Positions 1 to 12,300 of a DNA stretch of 60,220 nucleotides are shown here, in pieces. A model generated the notes under the pieces. The model was given only the letters and a program-made list of their open reading frames with translations. It was not told where the DNA came from and did no database searches. The DNA comes from Photorhabdus australis DSM 17609 (GTDB taxonomy: Bacteria > Pseudomonadota > Gammaproteobacteria > Enterobacterales > Enterobacteriaceae). The stretch covers positions 1-60,220 of the forward strand of contig NZ_JONO01000033.1 of the NCBI RefSeq assembly GCF_000711895.1, in the 5' to 3' direction. Positions within the stretch are counted from its first letter, which is position 1; the number at the start of each line of letters is the position of its first letter. Made by a program: the position numbers and the translations under genes.

Positions 1-292
1 CGACCTTCCTGCTTATACCTGTCGGCTTTACGTCACAGCGTTCCGTGTAAGTATTGGGCTTTGACGATACTAGCCGCCTCACCCCACTGTGCCGCCTAAA
101 CCGCTTCCTGTTCGTCAGGCCAGCATTTTGCTTTCGGTTTCCTTCAGATCCGCAGTCACCCACGGCACCCTTACCGTTCAGCTAACACTTCCCCTTACCG
201 GGTGTGTAGAGGACTTTCACCTCCAAGTCACCGGTTTGGTCACCACAACCAACCCGGTTGCGCTCACGCGCAACGCGCCATGCCCAGCGCAC
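1..292 (-). ncRNA. Group II intron, 5' portion (continues past the left edge)
   Basis: Read on the minus strand, the sequence starts at 292 with GTGCGC, which matches the conserved group II intron 5' end (GUGYG). It continues with the domain I signature GGTGAAAGTCC (about 220-230) and a structured GC-rich stretch. These are typical of bacterial group II ribozymes. The reverse transcriptase/maturase and the 3' end would lie to the left, outside the window. A 68-codon open frame on the opposite strand (89-295) is antisense to the ribozyme and is not taken as a gene. The 5' splice boundary falls directly after the T-tract of the NRPS terminator. Insertion just after terminators is known for class C introns, but I cannot assign the class from this part alone. 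Confidence 0.75.
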
Positions 293-295
293 TAG

Positions 296-328
296 AAAAA
301 ATCCGGCATAAACCATTTATGCCGGATT
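296..328 (-). terminator. Rho-independent terminator of the NRPS gene
   Basis: There is a perfect 13 bp stem (300-312 paired with 316-328) with a 3-nt loop. On the minus strand it is followed by a run of five T after the stem (296-300). It lies about 40 bp past the NRPS stop codon. Confidence 0.85.
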
Positions 329-367
329 ATAAAATAAACACAGTATCGTTCACCCTCAATTAAACCA

Positions 368-3300
368 TCACTGAACCTCTCCATCACCACTGATTGTCAG
401 TGCCATATTTAAAGCTCGAATTAAAACGACCTTATCCTCGCCATCTTCCAGCAAACTGAAATGGTTACCCGAAATAGGAATTAGCCGCAGCAAAGGAGCC
501 GGTACCACCTGCGCCCAACCTAATGACGGCTCCACACTGAAAGGCCGTGTGTTGTCATCCGTAACCAAAGCAACCGGTGGGGAGGGGTCCATTGCATAGA
601 ACTGATGAAGCGTTACCGTTAATACTTGCGGTTCATAATCCCTGACAATTTGTGCATAATTTTCTATCTGTTCCCAACGCTTCGCGATCAAATTAGGACT
701 CAGATTTAACGGATATAACGCCAATTCCTGCGCCGCTGCAATAAATTGAACCAAATTCAGTTCGTCGATTTTTCGGTACAATGCGGCAATCTCTTCAATG
801 CGTTCTTCCCCTAAATGCCTTGCCAATTCAATAAAGAACTGGAGTTTTGGTGCTATTAGCTGTCTTCTGGAATAGTGCGGTGCGGGCGTATCAATCAACC
901 CCAGGAAATCGATCATCTCACCGGCATCCAAAAGTTGTTGAGCAATGGCATAAGCCAGTATACCGCCAGAAGAGTAACCGCATATTCGATACGGGCCTTC
1001 CGGTTGAATAGCCTTCATTAAGATGATCATTCTTGTCGCCTGCTGCTCCATCGTTGACATGGGTTCTTCACTGATGGACGGCCAGGGCAGCGCATAAATC
1101 GGATAGCCTGATTGAATATGCTGAGCCAGCCCAAAAACATAGGAATAATCACCCATCCCACTGGGAACAAAGAACAATGGTAGCCCTGTTCCGTCAGGTC
1201 GCACAGGTATGGCATGACTCCGTGGCTGAGACAGCCAATCTGAGGTCATTTTTGCTGCCAGTTCCGTCAGCACCGGGAATTGAAACAAATCATTCAATGT
1301 GCACACCAAATCATGACTTGCGGCAAGGTTTATCATCCGCATGGCAAGCAGTGAGTGACCACCCAACGCAAAGAAGTTGTCATGTCGGCTGATCTGCTCA
1401 ATACCCAATAACTCACGCCAGATAGCCGCCAAGGTGATTTCAATTTCCCCTTGCGGTGCTTCGTAAATCTGGCGGGCAAAATCCCCTTCGTTTGGAACCG
1501 GTAACGCCCGACGATCCAACTTACCGTTAGCGGTCAGCGGGAAGGCATCCAGACACACAAACGCTGTCGGCACCATATAGTCAGGCAAAATTGTACTCAG
1601 GTAAGTACGCAGACTATTAACTAGCCCGTCCTCCGCGTCGGCCACCACATAAGCAACCAACTGCTTATCTTGTCCATCACTCAACGCCAGCACAGCCGCT
1701 TCACGCACTGCAAAATGTTCCGTCAACCGGGCTTCGATTTCTCCCGGCTCAATACGGAAGCCACGAATTTTAACCTGCTGATCATTACGACCAAGGAATT
1801 CCAAATTACCGTCAGGCAAATAGCGAGCTAGATCCCCGGTTCGGTACATGCGCGCATTCTGCACACCACTAAACGGATCTGTCAGAAAGCGTTCAGCCGT
1901 CAGTTCCGGGCGATTGAGGTAACCACAAGCAACCCCATCACCGCCAACATAAATCTCACCGGATACCCCCAACGGCACCGGCTGACCATCATCATCCAGC
2001 AAGTAAACACGCGTATTGGCTATCGGTCGGCCAATGGGGATCCTTGTCGCTCCCGGTGGTAACGCGGTAATACAGTACATGGTAGTAAAGGTGGTGCCTT
2101 CACTCGGGCCATAAGCCTGCAATAATTGTTGTGGCGGATTGTTGTCCAAAACCTCAGCAATCACATGCAGATCGGGGATATCTCCCCCGAAAATCAGAAT
2201 TTTTATCTGCGGAAGAACCGGCGACAACGCTACGACCAGCCGGTTAAATAATCCAATAGTTAGCCACAGAATCGTGACTCGATGATCCTGTAACACCTGA
2301 ACAAACGCCTGCGGTGTTAACAAAGTGGCATGGTCAATCACCACCAGCCCCCCACCATTGAGTAAAGGCGCCCAGACTTCAAAGGTACTGGCATCAAAAG
2401 CCGGGTTAGCGGTAAAAGATACCCGGTCATCTTGCCTGATTTCCGCATAGCCATTGTTAATGACCAGCCGAACCACCGCACGGTGAGGCACTACTACACC
2501 TTTTGGCATACCGGTCGAGCCGGAGGTATACATAACATAAGCGGGGTCTGAACTGCGGCCAGACCAATCAAGATTGGCACCTTCTTCCCTATTTGTGTCT
2601 GCCTCATCAGTAAGACGCAATAACGGAACCGCAAGGCCAAGCGGAACATCAAGCCATTCATTAATCAGCAACAATTTGGCTGAACAATCGTTTATCAACC
2701 AATTTTTCCGCTCATCCGGCACACTGGGATCAATAGGAACATAAACGGCACCTATTTTGAGAATAGCCAACTGTGCCACCACCAGCTCAATCGAACGCTC
2801 TAATAGCAGCGCAACATGGTTATTCGGGCAAATCCCCTGTGCAATCAATTGGCGGGCTAGCCGGTTAGCTTGAGTATTCAGTTCAACATAGCTAAGGGTT
2901 TTATCTCCTGCGATCAGTGCCGTGGCCGCCGGAGTTTTCTCCACCTGTTGTTCAAATAACTGATGAATACACAGTTGATCGGGATAGATTGCTTCAGTGG
3001 CGTTCCAGGTTTCCAGCAACAACCTGCGTTCAATCTCCGGCAGAATGTCTGGCATCCGCACAGATATTTCCGGGGTCTGTTCAAGTGCTCGCACCAAACT
3101 TTCCAATGCTTGTTGCATATAACCGCATATACGTTTCGGATCAAACGGCTGAACAATTTGAGCCGTCAGCCCCAGTGCATCACCAAAATCTTCCACCGAC
3201 ATGACAAACGGATAATTAGTACGCTCCTGTCCACTTAAGGATTTAACACCGCTCAACGTTTCATTCAGGGTTCTCAGAGATGCGTTATGTCGATAATTCA

Positions 3301-6300
3301 ACAAAGTATTAAAGAGTGGTGTTCCACTCTGCACACCACTACAACGCTGAGCTAACGCCAGAGAAGCATGCTCGTGCTCCAGCAATCCAGCTAGTCGGGT
3401 GTGTACTATCTGTACACTATCCCGTACTGGCGTATCATCCACATCCAGCCGCAATGGCAGTGTATTGATAAACAATCCCATCCCACTATCAACCCCCTCC
3501 CCCGCTTGCATACGTCCAAGCAATACAGTACCGAACACCACCTGTTTTTGTCCGCTGGTGCGCGACAACACTTGCGCCCAGGCAAGATGACACAAAGCGG
3601 CCAGGCTCACACTCAAACGCCGAGCTTGACCCCGTAAGCGGTCATTGAGTTCAGCTGATAGCATCTGGCGTGATTCTGTGACTTGCGAACCATCATGATG
3701 CACTTCTGTCAAGCCAAATGGTAACGCCGGCTCATTTACTCCAGCCAACATGTCGGTAAAGAAGCGGGTATGTTCTTCCTGACTTATCCCCAATCGGGCC
3801 TGAGCCACCAGATTGCGGAAGGGAACCGGAACCGGCAAGTTGTCCCCTTGTCCGGCAAGATACGCCTGAACTTCACGATTCATCACGCCCAATGTTGTAT
3901 GGTCACCAATCAGGTGGTGCAACAATTGCAGCACTATCCAGCGGCCATCATGCTCCTGCGCCACCGCAAAGCGCAGTAATGGCGCCTGTCCCAAGTCAAT
4001 ACGATGCTGACGTGTATCAAAACGTCGCATCAATTGATCACCAACCGGACCATCGTCCGGGTGCAAGGTCAATTCAGCCACTGACAAAGGTGCTTGACGC
4101 CAAACCACCTGAACCGGAACCGATAACCCTTGCCAGATAAAAGCGGTACGCAGAATATCGTGACGATTAACCATTTGTTGAACTGCGGCCAGATAACGAT
4201 CCAGTAAGGCGCGATTAGCAAAAGCCATTTGACTGGCCAGTAGGTACGGGTCACCTTTATTTGCCAGCAGATGATGGAACAAAATACCATCCTGCAACGG
4301 TGACAAAGCATAGATGTCCTGAATATTCGTTATCCCACCCTGCACCTGTCCAACGATACGGTCAATTTCCCGCTGAGTCAGATCAATCAGCGGCAACATC
4401 TCCGGTGTCAGCATCGTCGCTGCCGGTGTAATAACATTAGGCGGTACTACCACCGCCCGGTACTGTCCCAGCGTTTGGGCAAGTTCGGACAACACCGGAA
4501 ATTGGAACAAGTCACGCACGGCCAACATCAATCCAAGATTACGCAAGCGTTCAACCATCCGCACAGCAAGCAGCGAATGTCCTCCCAGTGTAAAGAAGTT
4601 ATCGTGCCGACTGATATGTTCAATTCCCAGCAATTCGCGCCAGATAGCTGCCAGTACGGTTTCTGTCTCCCCCTGAGGTGCCGCATAAACCTGACGAGCA
4701 AAATCTTCCTCGCCCGGAATCGGCAGCGCCCGGCGATCCAGTTTACCGTTAGGCGTCAGCGGAAATGCATCCAGACGCACAAACGCCGCCGGCACCATAT
4801 AATCAGGCAAAATTATGCTCAAGTGGCTCCGCAAGTTATTAGCTAACCCGTCATCCGCTTGCGCTACAACATAGGCAATTAGCCGTTTATCCTGCCTGTC
4901 TCCGGCGACTAACACGAGTGCTTCACGTACCGCAGAATGCTCCATCAGCCGAGCTTCTATTTCCCCTAATTCAATACGGAAACCGCGAATTTTAACCTGC
5001 TGATCATTACGACCAACAAACACCAGATTGCCATCCGGCAAGTAACGCGCCAAATCCCCGGTTCGGTACATGCGTGCATTTGGGACATCACTAAACGGAT
5101 CTGTCAGAAAGCGTTCAGCTGTCAGTTCTGGCTGGTTTAAATAACCACGTGCTACACCAATACCGCCAATATACAACTCACCTACCGTCCCCAGCGGCAC
5201 CGGCTGACCATAAGTATCCAGCAAATAAACGCGTGTATTCGCTGTCGGACGACCAATCGATATCAACTCATCCGTATAGTCTGGCGGGCAATGCCAGACA
5301 GTGGCGCAAACAGTGATTTCCGTCGGGCCATAAGCATTGAACAGATTTACCCGGCCACTCAGCGCCTGAAGCAACGCTGCACTGGGCGCTTCACCCCCCA
5401 ATATTAATGTCGGTCTTATTGTCATCACCGGTAAACCTACCCCTTCCCGGAGCATAGCCGGCGTCAAACAGGCATGCGTCACTGCCTGTTCTTCCAGATA
5501 ATGCCAGAATCGATGTGGCTCCCGGCGAACCATGTCAACAGGAATATCCAAAGTGGCACCACCACATAGTGCCATCATGATTTCCCAAACACTGGCATCG
5601 AAACCAAATGAGGCAAACTGCAACATTCGGCTACCTGAATGAATATCAAACTGAATAATTTTTTCCTGAATAAGGTTAACTAACCCACGATGTTCAATCA
5701 TCACTCCTTTCGGTGTGCCAGTAGAACCAGAGGTATAAATCACATAGGCCAGATGGCAGGAAGTTAATGAAGATACCAGAGGGTTGCTGTCCGGTTGGTC
5801 AGGTAATGAATTCGGATCAAGTAAGGTCAATCCGGTTAACGCTTTCTTGCCTAACGCGTCACACCCGGCACTATCCGCCAGCAAAATCGCAGGCGCGGCA
5901 TCGGTCAAAATATGCATTAAACGCTCACCCGGATAAGCCGGATCCAGAGGTACATAAGCTCCACCCGCTTTTAGTACTGCTAACAGTCCTACTACCGTTG
6001 CTGGTGAACGTGTCACGCAAATGGCTACTCGCTGATCAGGTACCACACCCAATGCAATAAGCTGATGAGCTAGCCGGTTAGCACAGATATTTAATTCGGC
6101 ATAACTTAAACTCAGCCCTTCATGTACCAACGCAATAGCATCAGGATGCTTTTCAACTTGTTGCTCAAATAACTGATGAATACACAATTGGTCAGGATAT
6201 CGGGCTTCTGTCGCATTCCAGATTTCCAGTAATAGCCTGCGTTCTGCTGGCGCCAAAATATCAATTTTTCCGACTAACTGCTGAGGATTAACGGCCATCT

Positions 6301-9300
6301 CTTGCAATATCGTATGCAGATAACCGACATGTCGTTCGATTGTCTGCTGCTCAAACAATGCGGTTGCATAATTCAGATAACCCACAATCCGACCATCCAC
6401 TTCGGACAGATTCAGCTCGAGATCGAACTTAACCACATCAAAAGCTTGCTCAACGGGTGAAATGGTCAACCCCGGTAATTTCAATTCCACATTCTCATTG
6501 TTCTGCCAGGCAAACATCACTTGAAACAACGGGGTATGTGCCAATCGACGCGGTGGTTGGACAATTTCTACCACCTGTTCGAATGGCAAATCCTGGTGCT
6601 CCTGTGCCGCCAACGCGGTTTGCCGCACACGCGTAAGTAACTCGGTAATGTTCGGCGAACCTGATAAGTCAATACGTAAAGCTAACGTATTGACAAAGAA
6701 ACCGATCAGCGATTCCACCTCTTGAAGACCACGGCCCGCACTCGGCGTACCGATAACCAGATCTTCTTGACCTGACAAGCGCGACAGGACTATAGCCCAG
6801 GCTGACAATAAGGTCATAAATAGCGTGACACCCTGCCGTTCACTCAAATGTTTAAGGGATTTCGTTAACTCTGCATCCAAATTAACAGGCAATACATGTC
6901 CGACAAACGACTGGTGAGATGGACGTAGCCGATCAGTTGGCAAATCTAACAGGACCGGCGAGTCAGCTAGCGCAGCACGCCAATAATCAGATTGGATTTG
7001 GACACGTTCAGCTGAAAGCCATTGACGTTGCCACGCGGCATAATCAGGGTATTGAATCGCCAACGGTGGCAACGGATCGGGTTGTCCTAGCAAGAAAGAC
7101 GAATAGAGGGCATTCAGCTCACGCATTAACACGCTAACAGACCAGCCGTCTGAAATAATGTGATGCTGGGTCAACAAGAATACATAATCATTGTCAGCCC
7201 GTTGTATCAGACAGGCACGGATCAACGGGCCACGGGTCAAATCGAATGACGTCTCAGCTTCCTGTATACACAAATGTTCAAGTTGTTGATCCACATCAGG
7301 CACTTTACGCAGATCGTATTTTTTCATTGGCAAGCCAAATTCCACTGACAACAGTTTAACTTGAGGCTGACCATCAACAGAGATGAATACAGAACGTAAC
7401 GCTTCATGACGAGCAAACAGGCGATTAAGCGCCTGCTGCCAGACAGCAATATCAAGCGGCCCCTGCAAACGCAGTGCTATGGGAATATGATAGGTATCAC
7501 TGACTCCCTTAAATTGAGCCAGGAACCACAAACGCCGTTGCGCAAATGACAGGGGTAACTCACCCTCACGAGATATTGGCATAATGGCGGGTAGCTTACC
7601 GCCTTGTTCAGTCAATCGCGCACTCATCACCTCAGCAAAAGCGGCTAAAGAAGGAGATTTAAACAACGTGGTCAGCGGTAATTCGATACCTAAAGCAGCT
7701 ATTCGGTTCATCATCCGCACAGCCAATAGCGAATGACCGCCCAGCGCGAAAAAGTTGTCATGGCGGCTAATCTGTTCAACCCCCAATAACTCGCACCAAA
7801 TTGCGGCCAAAGCCGTTTCCATCTCCCCTTGCGGCGCGGCATAAACCTGATAAGCAAACGCTTCTTCTCCCGGCACGGGTAATGCCTGACGGTTCAATTT
7901 ACCGCCAGATGTCAGCGGGAAGGTATCCAAACGCACAAAAGCCACCGGCATCATATAATCAGGCAAAATCATACTCAGATGGGTACGCAAACAGTTAACC
8001 AACCCGTCATCCGCCTCTGCCACCACATAAGCAACCAGCCGCTTCTCCTGTCCGTCACCCAGAGCTAACACTGCAGCTTCACGCACCGCAAAATGTTCCG
8101 TTAACCGGGCTTCGATTTCCCCCGGTTCAACGCGGAAACCACGAATTTTAACCTGTTGGTCATTACGGCCAAGGAATTCCAGATTACCGTCCGGCAGGTA
8201 GCGGGCCAAATCCCCGGTTCGGTACATTCGTGCATTTGGGACATCACTAAACGGATCTGTCAGAAAACGTTCAGCCGTCAGTGCCGGGCGATTGAGATAA
8301 CCGCAAGCCACCCCATCTCCGCCAACATAAATCTCACCAGCTACCCCCAACGGTACTGGCTTGCCATCATCATCCAGCAAGTAAACACGCGTATTGGCTA
8401 TCGGTCGGCCAATAGGAACCCTCATCGCTCCCTGTGGTAACGCTGCAATACGGTACATAGTGGTAAAGGTAGTTCCTTCAGTCGGGCCATAAGCTTGCAA
8501 TAATTGCTGTGGCGGACTGTTGGCCAAAACCTCAGCAATCACATGCAGATCAGGGATATCTCCCCCAAAAATCAAGATTTTTATCTGCGGAAGAATGGGT
8601 AACAGCTCTGCTACCAGCCGGTTAAATAATCCGATAGTCAGCCACAGAATCGTGACTCGATGAGTCTGTAACACCTGCACAAGCTCCCGCGGCGTCAGCA
8701 AAGTGGCATAGTCAATCACCACCAGCGCCCCTCCATTAAGTAAAGGCGCCCAAACTTCAAAGGTACTGGCATCAAAGGCCGGGTTAGCGGTGAAAGCAAC
8801 CTTGTCATCCGGTCCGATTTCGGTATAGCCATTATGAATAACCAACCGGACTACCGCACGATGGGGCACCACTACGCCTTTTGGGATACCTGTCGAACCG
8901 GAGGTATACATGACACAGGCTGAATCTGAACTACGACAAGGTAAGCCAGGATTAGCGCAATCTGCCGCTCTGATTGTCCCCATTTCACCGGCAAGACGAA
9001 ACAACGGAACCGCAAAATCAGTTGGGATATCAAATTGTGAATCAGTGATCAGTAACCGTGCTGAACAATCGTTTATCAGCCAACTTTTCCGCTCGTCCGG
9101 TACGCTGGGATCTATCGGCACGTATACCGCATTGACCTTGAGAATCGCCAACTGGACTACTACCAGTTCAATCGAACGCTCTAACAGGATGGCAACATGG
9201 TCATCCGGACAAACTCCTTGCTCAATCAATTGACGGGCCAGCCGATTAGCACGGGCATTCAGTTCTGAGTAACAAAGCGCTTTACCTCCCGCTATCAGCG

Positions 9301-12300
9301 CGATGGCACCTGGGGTTTTCTCCGCCTGTTGTTCAAATAACTGGTGGATACACAACTGATCAGGATACCGTGTTTCGGTTGCATTCCAGGTTTTCAACAA
9401 CAGCGTGCGCTCCGTTTCAGGCAGAATATTCAATGCCCTTACGGGTGTGTCAGGAGCCTGTTCAAGCGCTTCTACCAGACTTTCCAGCGCTTGCTGCATA
9501 TAACCACATACCCTTTCGGGATCAAACGGCTGGACTATCTGTGCCGTCAGTCCCAACGCATCACCAAAATCTTCCACCGACAGCACAAATGGATAGTTGG
9601 TCCGCTCCTGCGCACCAAGGAACTTAATACCGTTTATCATTTCATGCGAAACTGCCAACGGCGCATTATGCCGATAGTTCAACAGAGTACTAAAGAGTGG
9701 AATTCCACCCTGTACACTACTGCAACGCTGCGCCAAGGCGAGTGAAGCGTGTTCATGCTCCAGCAATTCAGCCAGCCGGTTATGTACTGCCTGTATGCTG
9801 TCTCGTACCGGGGTATCATCGATATCCAACCGTAGCGGCAAGGTATTGATAAACAGTCCCATGCCATTGTCAGCGCCTTCGCCCGCCTGCATACGCCCAA
9901 ATAGCACCGTGCCGAACACCACTTTCTTCTGGCCGCTGGTACGAGACAACACTTGCGCCCAAGCCAAATGACACAATGTGGCTAAACTTACCCCCAGACG
10001 CCGTGCCTGATCACGTAAACGGTCATTTAAGTCAGTCGTCATCATCCGATGCGATTGTGTTACCTGTGAACCACCATGGTGTACCTCTATCAACCCAAAC
10101 GGTAACGTCGGTTCCTCCACCTCTGCCAACATGTCGGTAAAGAAGCAAGTATGCTCAATCTGACCAACACCCAATTGAACCTGAGCAATCAAATGACGGA
10201 AAGGTACCGGAACCGGCAATCTGTTCTCCTGCCCGGTAAGATACGCCTGAACCTCACGGTTCATGACTTCCATCGTAGTATGATCACCAATCAGGTGATG
10301 CAACAGTTGCAACACCACCCAACGGCCATCAGTATCCCGTGCCACCGCAAAGCGCAACAATGGTGCTTGCCCCAAATTAATACGATATCGACGTGGGTCA
10401 AAATGTTGAGCCAGCTGATCACTAATCGACCCATTAGTTGGGTCAAGTGTTAGCTCAGTAACCCGCAATTGAGCCTGACGACAAACCACCTGCACAGGCA
10501 CAGATAATCCCTGCCAGATAAAGGCGGTTCGCAGAATATCATGACGATCAATCACCTGCTGAACCGCCGCCAGATAACGGTTGAGCAAAGGCCGGTCAGC
10601 AAAAACCATTTGGCTCGCTAACAGATATGGATCGCCTTCGTTCGCCAGCAGATGATGGAACAAAATACCATCCTGCAACGGCGACAAAGCATAGATATCC
10701 TGAATATTGTTGATCCCGCCGGGCACCTGCTCGACGATGTGATCAATCTCTGACTGAGTTAGCGCAATCAACGGCAACATCTCCGGCGTCAATGCCGTGG
10801 TTACCGACGTAATGATATTAGGCGGCGCCACCGCGGCCCGATATTGTGCCAACGTTTGAGCCAGTTCAGACAACACCGGAGATTTAAATAGATCACGTAC
10901 TGCCAACGTTAAACCCAGATTACGCAAACGCTCAACCATCTGCACAGCGAGCAACGAATGTCCTCCCAGCGTGAAGAAACTATCGTGCCGGCTAATCTGC
11001 TCAATTCCCAACAAATCACGCCAGATAGCGGCCAAAGCAACCTCAGTTTCTCCTTGTGGTGCTGCATAAATCTGACGAGCAAATGCTTCTCCGTCTGGCG
11101 CTGGCAACGCTCGGCGATCCAACTTACCGTTCGGTGTCAGCGGAAACGCATCCAGACACACAAAAGCTGCCGGAACCATGTAATCCGGCAAAATTGTCCC
11201 CAAATAAGTCCGTAAACGATTAACTAGTTCATCATTCGTGTCTGCCACCACATAGGCAACCAACCGCTTATCTTGCCCATCTCCCAACGCCAGTACAGCG
11301 GCTTCCCGTACCACCGGATATTCCATTAGCCGCGCTTCAATTTCCCGCGGTTCAATGCGGAAACCCCGAATTTTCACCTGTTGGTCATTACGGCCAAGGA
11401 ACTCCAGATTACCGTCAGGCAAGAAGCGGGCCAGATCCCCGGTTCGATACATCCGCGCATTCGGTTGATCACTAAACGGATCTGTCAGAAAGCGTTCAGC
11501 CGTCAGTTCAGGCCGATTGAGGTAACCACAAGCCACCCCATCACCCCCCACATAAATCTCACCGATCACCCCCAGCGGTACCGGTTGACCATAACCATTC
11601 AGTAGATAAACACGAGTATTCGCTATCGGTCGGCCAATGGGGACCCTCACCGTTCTCAATGGTAATGTTGCGATACGGTACATCGTCGTAAAGGTGGTTC
11701 CTTCACTCGGACCGTAAGCCTGTAATAATTGTTGTGGCGGGCTGTTATCCAAAACCTCAGCAATTACATGTGGATCAGGGATATCTCCGCCGAAAATCAG
11801 AACTTTTATCTGCGGAAGAATGGGAGATAACCTTGCCACTAACCGGTTAAACAACCCGATAGTCAGCCACAGAATCGTGATTTGATGAACCTGTAACGCT
11901 TGTATAAATTCCTGTGGTGTCAGCAAAGTAACGCGATCAATAACCACCAATGTGCCACCGTTAAGCAAAGGCGCCCAGACTTCAAACGTACTGGCATCAA
12001 AAGCCGGGTTCGCCGTAAAAGCAACCTTGTCATCCAGCCCGATTGCGGCATAACCGTTATTAATAACCAGCCGAACCACCGCACGATGAGGCACCACCAC
12101 GCCTTTTGGTGTGCCGGTCGAACCGGAGGTATACATGACATAAGCTGAATCTGAACTGAGACAAGGTACATTGAGATTGAAACACTCTTTCTCCCTGATG
12201 GTGTCCATCTCACTGGAGAGACGAAACAGCGGAACCGCAAGGTCAATCGGGATATCAAACTGCAAATCAGTGAGCAGCAATTTGGCTGAACAATCATTTA

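Noticed and set aside
89-295. A 68-codon open frame on the plus strand at the left edge
   Set aside because: It is antisense to a group II intron ribozyme; such frames are often annotated by mistake near these introns.
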